The translations under genes were made by a program, and so were the position numbers. Under the pieces are notes generated by a model. It was not told the origin of the DNA and made no database searches. It saw only the letters and a list, made by a program, of their open reading frames with translations. Shown piece after piece: positions 1 through 6,500 of a stretch of DNA of 12,361 nucleotides (within the stretch, counting starts at the first letter, position 1; each line of letters starts with the position of its first letter). The stretch comes from CAIVAT01 sp964387205 (lineage in GTDB: Bacteria > Bacteroidota > Bacteroidia > Bacteroidales > FEN-979), in the NCBI GenBank assembly GCA_964387205.1, contig CAYLVY010000109.1, forward strand, positions 1 to 12,361, read 5' to 3'.

Positions 1-36
1 TGATAATTTATGAATTATTCAAACTAATACAACTTT

Positions 37-648
37 ATGAAAATTATCTGCATCGGTCGAAATTATGTGGAACACATCCGGGAACTTCAGAATGAAGTTC
101 CGGCAGCGCCTGTGTTTTTCTTAAAACCTGACACATCGCTGCTGATCCGGAACCGGCCTTTCTATTATCCCGATTATTCCAAGGAGATCCATTACGAAGT
201 AGAATTGGTATTGCGGATATCAAAAGTCGGAAAGAATATCAGCAGACAATTTGCCCATACCTATTTTGACGAGATCGGGGTCGGTCTTGATCTTACAGCC
301 CGGGATCTTCAAAACCAGGCAAAAGCCAAAGGTTTGCCCTGGACATTAGCCAAAGGGTTCGATTTCTCTGCTCCAATGGGAAAATTCTATCCCAAAAGCA
401 AATTTCCCGATCTCCGGAACCTGCAATTCAGATTGGATGTCAATGGAATAACGGTTCAAAACGGTAATTCGGGACTGATGATCTACGATTTCGATGAAAT
501 CATCAGTTATATCTCCCGGTTCATGACCCTTCGTACCGGTGACTACATTTTCACGGGTACCCCTGCCGGTGTGGGGCCAATCAGGATCGGGGATAAACTG
601 GAAGCTTTCCTGGAAGAGGAAAAAGCACTAACCTGCCTGATAAGATAA
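37..648 (+). CDS. Fumarylacetoacetate hydrolase (FAH) family protein
   Basis: This is a 203-residue, cytosolic, single-domain member of the FAH superfamily, the short form common in Bacteroidota. Known relatives cleave or decarboxylate acylpyruvates or oxaloacetate, or isomerise dienoates. The metal-site residues are visible: H52, E54 and E56 in HYEVE, and D85 in GLDLTARD, which correspond to the Mg-binding Glu/Glu/Asp set of FAHD1-type enzymes. The family signature TGTPAGVG lies at 173-180, and K106 sits in the conserved AKGFD stretch. The N-terminus MKIICIGRNY is the usual family start, so the ATG at 37 is probably correct and the gene complete. The substrate cannot be told from sequence, and neither neighbouring gene suggests a catabolic pathway. 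Its stop lies only 4 bp from the stop of the convergent DUF721 gene, so the two transcripts may overlap at their 3' ends. Confidence 0.93.
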   Translation: MKIICIGRNYVEHIRELQNEVPAAPVFFLKPDTSLLIRNRPFYYPDYSKEIHYEVELVLRISKVGKNISRQFAHTYFDEIGVGLDLTARDLQNQAKAKGLPWTLAKGFDFSAPMGKFYPKSKFPDLRNLQFRLDVNGITVQNGNSGLMIYDFDEIISYISRFMTLRTGDYIFTGTPAGVGPIRIGDKLEAFLEEEKALTCLIR

Positions 649-652
649 AACC

Positions 653-958
653 TCAGCTCAGCACGATCTCGTCGATCACAGCAAGGCCTGCCGCTTTGTT
701 CAGAGAAACCAGTATCTTCTTCCTGGCATACAACAATTCATTCCTTACTACCGAGGAGTTTACCCTTACAAACAAGGTCCGGTTCCGGATATAAAGTCGC
801 TCGGTATGGCGGGCGACCACCTCTCCCACCACTTTCTCCCAAGCCTGGATCGCCCTCATTTCATGCATCCGGCCGCTGAGTTTATAGGTCTCGAGCATCT
901 GCTCGATCACATCTTTAAGGGGTGTGGTACCCGAGTACCGGGGTACTTTTTTTCGCAT
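653..958 (-). CDS. DUF721 / DciA-like protein
   Basis: A small 101-residue protein of the DUF721 (DciA) family. DciA in other bacteria helps load the replicative helicase DnaB and has a KH-like nucleic-acid-binding fold. That role in Bacteroidota is an inference from the family. Visible family features are the N-terminal helix around PLKDVIEQML (13-22), the conserved tryptophan W40 in RAIQAWEKVVG, the HTERLYIRNRTLFVRVNSS strand region (51-69), and the closing NELLYARKKIL helix. It is the last gene of the operon, 15 bp behind recF. The pairing of recF with a DUF721 gene is common in this phylum and fits a replication or repair role. A strong Shine-Dalgarno sequence precedes the ATG. The length is normal for the family. 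Confidence 0.9.
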   Translation of the reverse strand: MRKKVPRYSGTTPLKDVIEQMLETYKLSGRMHEMRAIQAWEKVVGEVVARHTERLYIRNRTLFVRVNSSVVRNELLYARKKILVSLNKAAGLAVIDEIVLS

Positions 959-963
959 AGTAT

Positions 964-970
964 TCCTCCC
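964..970 (-). promoter_or_regulatory. Strong Shine-Dalgarno site for the DUF721 gene
   Basis: On the minus strand the 15-bp gap between recF and the DUF721 gene contains GGGAGGA. The GGAGG core ends 6 bases before the ATG at 958, which is classical spacing. This supports the chosen start. It stands out because Bacteroidota genes generally lack Shine-Dalgarno sequences, and the other genes in this window show none at proper spacing. Confidence 0.65.
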
Positions 971-973
971 GGA

Positions 974-2071
974 TCACTTACCGTTTCCATACAAATGAAA
1001 AACCTGATGCTCGATTCCCGATCCATCCAGAACAGGAACCACGCGACCGTAACTTGTATCGGTTATAAATACCTGGCCAAAACTATCCTCATTGACCATA
1101 CTGATAAGCTGGGCTACCCGCAGGTCATCCAGTTTATCAAAAATATCATCCAGAAGCAGGATGGGTTTGACTCCCTTGATGCGTCTTGTATATTCAAACT
1201 GAGCAAGTTTTACGGCAATCACAAACGATTTTTGCTGACCCTGTGAACCGTATCTTTTAACCGGATATCCGTCCAGTAAAAACTCAAGGTCATCGCGGTG
1301 TATCCCGCTTCCTGTCGTTTGGGCGAAACGGTCACGCTGCAATCCGTCACTCAGCAGTTGCCGGAAGTTCTCTCCGGAAAGTTGTGAAATGTATCGGATA
1401 TCCACTGTCTCCTGCTGAAGGCTGATCAATCTGAAATAGTGGCTGAAAAGCGGTATAAATTGAGTCAGAAATGACTTCCTGACATCATGGATATATTCTC
1501 CATGCAGGATCAATTGTGCCTCCCAGATTTCAAGTGACGAATAATCGAAGAGACCCTTTTCAGCAAAGGTTCGCAGCAGGGTATTCCGCTGCAGAAGGGC
1601 CTTGTTATAAGCAATCAGCCGCTCGAGGTATTCCCTGTTAAACTGTGCAATCACACTGTCAAGGTACTTTCTTCGCAACTCACTGCCATCGTTAATCAGG
1701 TCGCGGTCATAGGGAGAGATCATCACCAACGGGTAATTTCCGATATGGTCTGCCATCCGGTCGCACTCCTTTTTATTAACCAGAAATCGTTTTCGCTGGT
1801 TGCGCCGCTGAATACATTGGATCAGATCATCGGAGAATTCAGGCCGGGCAAAAACGCCATGAATGGCAAACAGCTCATCCCCGTGCCGGATATTCAACAT
1901 ATCCTGAGTGGAAAAAAAACTTTTACAAAATGACAGATAATAGATGGCATCCAGCAGGTTGGTCTTCCCTACCCCATTGTTCCCGACAATGCAATTGATC
2001 TTGTCTGAGAACGAAAATTCGGCCTGCAGATGGTTCTTAAAACCGGTAAGGGTCAGTTTCCTGAGATGCAT
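974..2071 (-). CDS. recF: DNA replication and repair protein RecF
   Basis: RecF is an SMC-like ABC ATPase that binds gapped DNA and, with RecO and RecR, loads RecA at stalled forks. The 365-residue length is normal. The N-terminus MHLRKLTLTGFKNH is typical. Walker A is GNNGVGKTN at 30-38. The ABC signature is YGSQGQQKS at 274-282. Walker B plus D-loop is ILLLDDIFDKLD at 304-315. The short RecF arm (lobe II) spans roughly 100-250, with no long coiled coil, which separates it from RecN and SbcC. The ATG at 2071 lies one base after the ispH stop (TGA-A-ATG), which suggests coupled translation. In many bacteria recF sits with dnaA, dnaN and gyrB. Here it is with ispH and a DUF721 gene instead, an arrangement not unusual for Bacteroidota. 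Confidence 0.97.
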   Translation of the reverse strand: MHLRKLTLTGFKNHLQAEFSFSDKINCIVGNNGVGKTNLLDAIYYLSFCKSFFSTQDMLNIRHGDELFAIHGVFARPEFSDDLIQCIQRRNQRKRFLVNKKECDRMADHIGNYPLVMISPYDRDLINDGSELRRKYLDSVIAQFNREYLERLIAYNKALLQRNTLLRTFAEKGLFDYSSLEIWEAQLILHGEYIHDVRKSFLTQFIPLFSHYFRLISLQQETVDIRYISQLSGENFRQLLSDGLQRDRFAQTTGSGIHRDDLEFLLDGYPVKRYGSQGQQKSFVIAVKLAQFEYTRRIKGVKPILLLDDIFDKLDDLRVAQLISMVNEDSFGQVFITDTSYGRVVPVLDGSGIEHQVFHLYGNGK

Positions 2072-2072
2072 T

Positions 2073-2951
2073 TCATGAGGTCATCTGTCCGATCTCCCGT
2101 GCGATCTCCTCCATCAGCCACATTGGAGTTGATGTGGCGCCGCATATGCCAATGGAATGTATTCCGTTGAACCAGGCAGGGTCCACATCGGCAGGACCTG
2201 AAACAAGATAGGTCCGTGGGTTGACATCCCTGCACACCTGAAAGAGTATCATGCCGTTCGAACTTTTTTTTCCACTCACAAAGATAATCAGATCAAACCT
2301 TGTGGCAAAATCCCTCAAATGGCCTGAACGGTTGGAAACCTGCCGGCATATGGAATCACGCCATTCAAAATCAATGGATTGACCCTGACTTTCCCTGGTC
2401 ATTTTTTCGCGGATGATCCGGACCAGTTCACCGAATCCCTCTACGCTTTTAGTTGTCTGGCTATATAACCGCACCGGCCGGCTGAAATCTATCAGGTCGA
2501 GGTCGTCGAGGTCGCCTACCACAATGGCCGTACCGTTGGTCTGCCCTTTGAGTCCGTTAACCTCCGCATGGCCTTCTTTCCCATAAATCACGATCTGCCC
2601 TTTTCTCTTCTCCATTTCAAGATATCCCTCCCTGATCGAATTCTGCAGGTTCAACACAATTGGGCATGAGGCATCGATCAGTTCAATGTTGTTTTCAAGG
2701 GCCATTCGATAGGTTTCGGGCGGTTCTCCATGGGCTCGGATCATGACCCTGCAATCGTGCAGATTCCGGAGATCCTCCCGGGTGATGATCTCAAGCCCCA
2801 TATTCTTTAGCCTGGTCACCTCCATATTGTTATGAACAATGTCGCCAAGACAATACAATCTCGGACTTTCCGACAATTCCCGTTCGGCCACATCGATCGC
2901 GTGGACCACACCGAAACAGAACCCCGAATTCGAATCAACGGTAATCTCCAA
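2073..2951 (-). CDS. ispH: 4-hydroxy-3-methylbut-2-enyl diphosphate reductase IspH
   Basis: This is the last enzyme of the MEP pathway. It is an iron-sulfur protein that reductively dehydroxylates HMBPP to isopentenyl and dimethylallyl diphosphate in the cytosol. All key residues are present in 292 residues. The three [4Fe-4S] ligands are C12 (GFCFG), C96 (DASCP) and C202 (DSICRQ). Substrate contacts are H40, H74 (AHGEP), H128 and E130 (GHAEVNG), the Ser-Ser-Asn set S230, S231 and N232, and S274 near the C-terminus (GATSTP). The start is a TTG codon (see its own entry). C12 must be included, no in-frame ATG lies nearby upstream, and the first downstream Met is M43. The gene begins 2 bp after the porQ stop and ends 1 bp before recF. 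Its presence implies MEP-route isoprenoid synthesis. Confidence 0.96.
   Translation of the reverse strand: MEITVDSNSGFCFGVVHAIDVAERELSESPRLYCLGDIVHNNMEVTRLKNMGLEIITREDLRNLHDCRVMIRAHGEPPETYRMALENNIELIDASCPIVLNLQNSIREGYLEMEKRKGQIVIYGKEGHAEVNGLKGQTNGTAIVVGDLDDLDLIDFSRPVRLYSQTTKSVEGFGELVRIIREKMTRESQGQSIDFEWRDSICRQVSNRSGHLRDFATRFDLIIFVSGKKSSNGMILFQVCRDVNPRTYLVSGPADVDPAWFNGIHSIGICGATSTPMWLMEEIAREIGQMTS
2949..2951 (-). other. TTG start codon of ispH
   Basis: The plus strand reads CAA here, so the minus-strand start codon is TTG. It gives the N-terminus (M)EITVDSNSGFCFG, which aligns at the expected distance to the first cluster cysteine. The frame upstream reads through the end of porQ with no nearby ATG or GTG, and no good Shine-Dalgarno sequence is visible. 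Initiation probably relies on ribosomes finishing porQ, whose stop lies 2 bases upstream. Confidence 0.75.
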
Positions 2952-2953
2952 AA

Positions 2954-4090
2954 CTACTGCTTTTTGGTAAATTCGTTGAAATTCACACCTACAGTAATAT
3001 AATTAGGATTGGGGGACCCGGCCTGAAGGGTTGCCCTTGTATAACTGATATTCAGCATTTTAATCCGCAGCCCTGCACCAAAGGAGAACCCTGCCAGGCC
3101 CGCCTTGTCGTAAAGTTTTAACTCCTGCCTGCGCTGATAGTTGTATCCGATCCTGACAGCCAGTACCCTGGCAATGGTCAGTTCAGCCCCCAATACCACA
3201 TGCCGGATGATCTCATCCGCAACCCTCTCCACCGTCGGTGTGCTTTTTTCTTCACCGGTAATGGGATCAGGCTGGTTAGAAGGGTCATAGGGGTCATCAT
3301 AGGAGAGGTTCCAGCGATGAAGATTGTTGAATAGTTGCGAAAAACGCAAAGGGACATGCCGCAACTTCTGGGAGAGGCCAATCTGAAGATCAAAGGGCAA
3401 AGCCTCATATTGTCCGGCGACATAAGGTACAAATTGAGACCCAATGCTTCTTCCAATGACAGATGCCGTAAATGATTCATCCTCTGTATGATATGTTCCT
3501 GCAACATCAACAGCAAGTCCGAATGAACGGTAACTGTCGAGGTGGGAATAGACCAACTTCCCGTTGGCACCGATGAAAAAAACTTTGGATAGCCGACGGC
3601 CCCATCCGAGATTAAGGGCATATTCTCCGGCTGAAAAATCACCCGTGATCTGGCCGGTAGCATCAGCACCGGTAAAAGTACCATAGTTTATAAACTGCAA
3701 ACTGCCTGCAAAACTCCCGGTTTTGTTGAAAGTGCGGCTGTAGGCAGCAAATCCGTAATTAATCCCGCCGGGGGAATTCACATAGCTCAGGGCCATCTGA
3801 TGGTGCATTTCCGGAGAGATGAGGGAGGGATTGGAGATCGCCACGGATAAATCATGGTCCCGGATCGCAAGAAAATTACCTCCCATACCGGCTACCCGGG
3901 CCGAATTGGCATAATTGAGGAACTTATATGTACCGTTGCCACCGATCTGTGCATGAACCTGAAAAGTAACAAGGATAAAAAATACCACTAGCGGTATATG
4001 GTGTATGGATTTTCTCACAATTCGGGATTTATGGAGATAAACGTCACGAATGCCCTTAATATTACAAAGGCGATGAAAAACCACCGTCAT
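2954..4090 (-). CDS. porQ: Type IX secretion system protein PorQ (outer-membrane beta-barrel)
   Basis: PorQ is an outer-membrane protein of the Bacteroidota type IX secretion system. It belongs to the PorP/PorV/PorQ-like FadL-related barrels and works with PorU, PorV and PorZ in attaching cargo at the cell surface. The translation has 378 residues. The N-terminus is basic, then a hydrophobic stretch at about 33-43 (PLVVFFILVTF) ends in a signal-peptidase-like VHA/Q site near residue 47. The mature part opens with the family pattern GGNGTYKFLNYANSARVAGM, followed by a NPSLIS segment near 80 and alternating beta strands rich in Tyr and Phe to the end. The start at 4090 overlaps the nusB stop by 4 bp (ATGA). 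It gives an unusually long n-region of about 32 residues, so an alternative start codon further in is possible. Family assignment is from pattern recognition and not from an alignment. Confidence 0.87.
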   Translation of the reverse strand: MTVVFHRLCNIKGIRDVYLHKSRIVRKSIHHIPLVVFFILVTFQVHAQIGGNGTYKFLNYANSARVAGMGGNFLAIRDHDLSVAISNPSLISPEMHHQMALSYVNSPGGINYGFAAYSRTFNKTGSFAGSLQFINYGTFTGADATGQITGDFSAGEYALNLGWGRRLSKVFFIGANGKLVYSHLDSYRSFGLAVDVAGTYHTEDESFTASVIGRSIGSQFVPYVAGQYEALPFDLQIGLSQKLRHVPLRFSQLFNNLHRWNLSYDDPYDPSNQPDPITGEEKSTPTVERVADEIIRHVVLGAELTIARVLAVRIGYNYQRRQELKLYDKAGLAGFSFGAGLRIKMLNISYTRATLQAGSPNPNYITVGVNFNEFTKKQ

Positions 4091-5049
4091 GTCATCAGGC
4101 CTCGCCCGGTTTTTCGGATCCGGCCCGCTGCGTTAAGGTCCCCCACCAGGTTATCCAGGATACCATTAATGAACATTTTACTTTTCCTGGAACTGAATTG
4201 CTTGGATATCTCAATATATTCATTCAGGGACACCTTCACCGGAATCTGACTGAATGCAGTCAGCTCGGTCAACGCCATCTTAATCAGCAGAATATCGGTA
4301 AGGGCAATCCGCTCCAGTTCCCAGTTCCGGGTGCGGGTTTCAATCAAAGTATCCCACTCTTCGCTTTGACGGATTGTTTTTCGGAACAGGCCACTGATAA
4401 ATTGCCGGTCCTCGGCAATGTCCTCTTCAGAAACCTTGCCAAACAAGGCTATCATATCATCATTGGCGGTAAAACCAGGCGTCATCAACTTGATCGTTTT
4501 GACTACAAACATGGCCGTCACTTCAAAATCATCTTCCCAGAAAATATTCCGTTCTTCACAAAAAAACTGAAATTCAGCTGATCTGGTAATGATTTTCCTG
4601 AATAACAACTCTATGAACGCCTGGTCTTCCTCATAACTGCACTCCCCGGACTCAAGGTAATGACGATAATCCTTGGACGACTTCAGTTTCTGGTAAACTT
4701 TACGGACCATATCCTGCTCCTCAGTCCATGAAAACCGGTACGAAGCAATTTTTGAGGCGAGGTTGCTATTCTCCTGCAACTGTAAGATCAGTTTGTTTTC
4801 CAGCAACTTGAGATTCGGGTTTAACTCCTCGTCTGTCGGGAAAAACTTCGATTTGGCCTCTTCTGTCCGGTATCTGTAAAAATGGATCAACTCCAGCAGA
4901 AAGGACCACTGGAGGTAATAGAGTTCATAAACCTGATCAATGCTCCTGAAAAGGTTTCGCTCTGCCACCTCAATCCTGGGTTCTCCTCCCTGGGACCAGG
5001 CATAAAGCGCCTGTAAAACTTTAATCCTGTAGTGTCGCCGTCCTAACAT
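4087..5049 (-). CDS. nusB: Transcription antitermination factor NusB (long Bacteroidota form)
   Basis: NusB pairs with ribosomal protein S10 (NusE) on boxA RNA to build the rRNA antitermination complex. The C-terminal part, roughly 170-305, carries the recognisable NusB fold: WELERIALTDILLIKMALTE (243-262), then FSQIPVKVSLNEYIEISKQF (266-285) and KMFINGILDNL (291-301). The N-terminus MLGRRHYRIKVLQALYAW is the matching first helix with its basic residues. At 320 residues it is more than twice the E. coli protein. The extra stretch (about 25-165), helical and charged, lies between the first helix and the core, as is usual in Bacteroidota homologues. What the extra part does is unknown to me. 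It is the first gene of the minus-strand operon, with a likely promoter 47-54 bp upstream. Confidence 0.94.
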   Translation of the reverse strand: MLGRRHYRIKVLQALYAWSQGGEPRIEVAERNLFRSIDQVYELYYLQWSFLLELIHFYRYRTEEAKSKFFPTDEELNPNLKLLENKLILQLQENSNLASKIASYRFSWTEEQDMVRKVYQKLKSSKDYRHYLESGECSYEEDQAFIELLFRKIITRSAEFQFFCEERNIFWEDDFEVTAMFVVKTIKLMTPGFTANDDMIALFGKVSEEDIAEDRQFISGLFRKTIRQSEEWDTLIETRTRNWELERIALTDILLIKMALTELTAFSQIPVKVSLNEYIEISKQFSSRKSKMFINGILDNLVGDLNAAGRIRKTGRGLMT

Positions 5050-5095
5050 CTTCGCTCGCTGAAATGGAATTGGTAAGGGATTTATAAGAATAGTG

Positions 5096-5103
5096 CAAAA
5101 CTA
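5096..5103 (-). promoter_or_regulatory. Promoter -7 element for the nusB operon
   Basis: The minus strand reads TAGTTTTG, an exact match to the Bacteroidota -7 element TAnnTTTG. Transcription would begin near 5089, giving a leader of about 40 bases before the nusB ATG. I do not see a clear TTTG -33 element at 17-23 bp spacing, so only the -7 part is supported. Confidence 0.55.
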
Positions 5104-5120
5104 CGCAATTAAGAAATAAA

Positions 5121-5150
5121 TTTGGCTTTCAAATAATATTTATATTTTTG
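5121..5150 (+). promoter_or_regulatory. Promoter for the DUF3276 gene
   Basis: There is a full match to the Bacteroidota sigma-ABfr consensus: TTTG at 5121-5124, 18 bp of AT-rich spacer, and TATTTTTG (TAnnTTTG) at 5143-5150. Transcription should start near 5157, leaving a leader of about 40 bases. The site faces away from the nusB promoter, and the two -7 boxes are only about 40 bp apart. Confidence 0.75.
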
Positions 5151-5196
5151 CGCACACGGAGTAGAAGTCAAGATTCATACATATTTTTATAAATGA

Positions 5197-5577
5197 ATGC
5201 TAATGGAAGACGCTGAAAACAAGGATCGTGACCGCGGAGAAATTTTTTCAAGGATCATTCGTGCAGGCAAAAGGACCTACTTTTTCGATGTGAAAGCTAC
5301 TGCAGGGGATGATCAGTATATTACGATCACCGAAAGCAAACGCCGGTTCAGCAACGAGCAGGGGAAATTTTTCTATGAAAAGCATAAGATTTTTCTCTAC
5401 AAGGAAGATTTTGATAAATTTTCCATCGGCCTGAGCGATGTTATCGAGTTTATCCGTACCGGTCATGCCCCTGACCGCCCGGAATTTGAAAATGAGTTGT
5501 ATGATCATTCAGATACTGCCGTTCAGGGATTGAAGTCCAAATCGATCGACTTCGAGGATCTGAGTTCGGACCATTGA
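5197..5577 (+). CDS. DUF3276 family PUR-domain nucleic-acid-binding protein
   Basis: A 126-residue protein with the DUF3276 / PUR-alpha-like domain at about 14-88. Bacterial PUR-domain proteins bind single-stranded DNA and RNA. In this phylum the role is not established. The domain shows GEIFSRIIRAGKRTYFFDVK (14-33), YITITESKRRF (41-51), and FFYEKHKIFLYKEDFDKF (58-75). The tail after residue 90 is acidic and probably disordered (DRPEFENELYDHSD, ending DFEDLSSDH). Two in-frame starts are possible, at 5197 and two codons later at 5203 (MEDAENKD). The second resembles family N-termini equally well, and neither has a Shine-Dalgarno sequence. The gene has its own promoter and lies 119 bp ahead of parA, with a paired hairpin region between. 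Confidence 0.9.
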   Translation: MLMEDAENKDRDRGEIFSRIIRAGKRTYFFDVKATAGDDQYITITESKRRFSNEQGKFFYEKHKIFLYKEDFDKFSIGLSDVIEFIRTGHAPDRPEFENELYDHSDTAVQGLKSKSIDFEDLSSDH

Positions 5578-5589
5578 CCCGTTTCAATC

Positions 5590-5618
5590 CCGGCAAACCC
5601 TGCCGGTCATACCGGCAG
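5590..5618 (+). repeat. Two overlapping, mutually exclusive hairpins between DUF3276 and parA
   Basis: Three alternating arms are present. CCGGCA (5590-5595) can pair with TGCCGG (5601-5606) across a 5-base loop. The same TGCCGG, extended as CTGCCGGT (5600-5607), can pair instead with ACCGGCAG (5611-5618) across a 3-base loop. The second stem is 8 bp and the stronger one. It begins 22 bases after the DUF3276 stop. It is not followed directly by a T-run; the next such stretch is interrupted (CTTTTC near 5634-5639). It may serve as a transcript 3' end, an attenuator or a protein-binding site. The sequence alone does not decide. Confidence 0.55.
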
Positions 5619-5670
5619 ATATTCACTGTAAAAACTTTTCAACAATCCTTCTCCGGTTGTTAATAAGAAG

Positions 5671-5678
5671 TAATTTTG
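5671..5678 (+). promoter_or_regulatory. Candidate -7 element for parA
   Basis: TAATTTTG matches TAnnTTTG exactly and lies 18 bases before the parA ATG, giving a very short leader of about 12 bases. No convincing TTG/TTTG is found 17-23 bp upstream. A TTG at 5657-5659 is too close. The element may be weak or accidental in this AT-rich gap. Confidence 0.4.
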
Positions 5679-5696
5679 AACCATTATTATTGATAC

Positions 5697-6500
5697 ATGG
5701 GGAAAGTAATTGCAATAGCCAATCAGAAGGGAGGGGTAGGTAAAACGACCACCGCCATTAACCTTGCAGCAGGCCTGGCGGTGCTCGAGTACCGGACCCT
5801 GATCATCGATGCCGACCCTCAGGCCAATGCCACTTCAGGAGTCGATTTCGATCCGAAAAATATTAAGACCAGCATCTACGAGTGTATTATCGAGGAGGTG
5901 GAAGCCAGAAATATCATCCTGTCAACCGCCACCCCAAACCTATTCCTCCTTCCTGCCCATATCGACCTGGTAGGAGCAGAAATTGAAATGATCAACCTGC
6001 CCAACCGGGAAAAAATGATGCGCAAAGTCATATCCCCGATTCGGGATGATTACGACTTTGTCATCATCGACTGCTCGCCATCACTGGGGTTGATCACGGT
6101 GAACTCCCTTACCGCGGCCGATTCGGTGATCATTCCGGTGCAATGCGAATATTTTGCGCTGGAGGGCCTCGGCAAATTGCTCAATACCATCAAGATAGTA
6201 CAAAGCAGACTGAATCCGTCCCTCGATATCGAAGGTATATTGCTGACCATGTACGACAACCGCCTGAGCCTCGCCAAACAAGTCGTGGAAGAGGTTAAAA
6301 CCCACTTCCAGCAGATGGTATTCCGCACCATTATCAACCGAAATACAAAACTGGGAGAAGCCCCCAGCCATGGTCATACCATCATGAAACATGATATAAA
6401 CAGCACCGGGGCCATCAACTACCTCAACCTGGCCAGGGAGATTATCCAGAAAAATGGTCTCACCCGGATGACAAACGAAGAAAAAGAGATCAATGTCTGA
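5697..6500 (+). CDS. parA: Chromosome partitioning ATPase ParA (Soj)
   Basis: ParA is a deviant-Walker ATPase that binds DNA nonspecifically as an ATP dimer and moves ParB-parS complexes apart. The 267 residues show the deviant Walker A KGGVGKTTT at 11-19, with signature lysine K11. They also show DADPQ at 38-42 (Walker A'), Walker B FVIIDC at 121-126 with D125, and the EAPSHG motif at 221-226 seen in chromosomal Soj/ParA proteins. There is no N-terminal HTH, so this is the short chromosomal type and not the long plasmid P1 type. The last 8 bp overlap parB, which suggests coupled synthesis of the pair. Location next to dapB, lepB and ftsK supports a chromosomal system. Confidence 0.97.
   Translation: MGKVIAIANQKGGVGKTTTAINLAAGLAVLEYRTLIIDADPQANATSGVDFDPKNIKTSIYECIIEEVEARNIILSTATPNLFLLPAHIDLVGAEIEMINLPNREKMMRKVISPIRDDYDFVIIDCSPSLGLITVNSLTAADSVIIPVQCEYFALEGLGKLLNTIKIVQSRLNPSLDIEGILLTMYDNRLSLAKQVVEEVKTHFQQMVFRTIINRNTKLGEAPSHGHTIMKHDINSTGAINYLNLAREIIQKNGLTRMTNEEKEINV

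Noticed and set aside
604..626. A possible terminator hairpin at the end of the FAH gene
   Set aside because: TTTCCT and AGGAAA can form a short 6-bp stem, but it is inside the coding region, AT-rich, and followed by no T-run on either strand.
2495..2515. Repeated GAGGTCG units within ispH
   Set aside because: They encode the Asp-Leu-rich stretch GDLDDLDLID in frame. This is local low complexity in a surface loop, not a DNA repeat with its own function.
3178..3684. A 168-codon minus-strand open frame inside porQ in another frame
   Set aside because: It overlaps the PorQ barrel entirely in a shifted frame and lacks any motif. PorQ has a signal peptide and family N-terminus, so it is the real gene.
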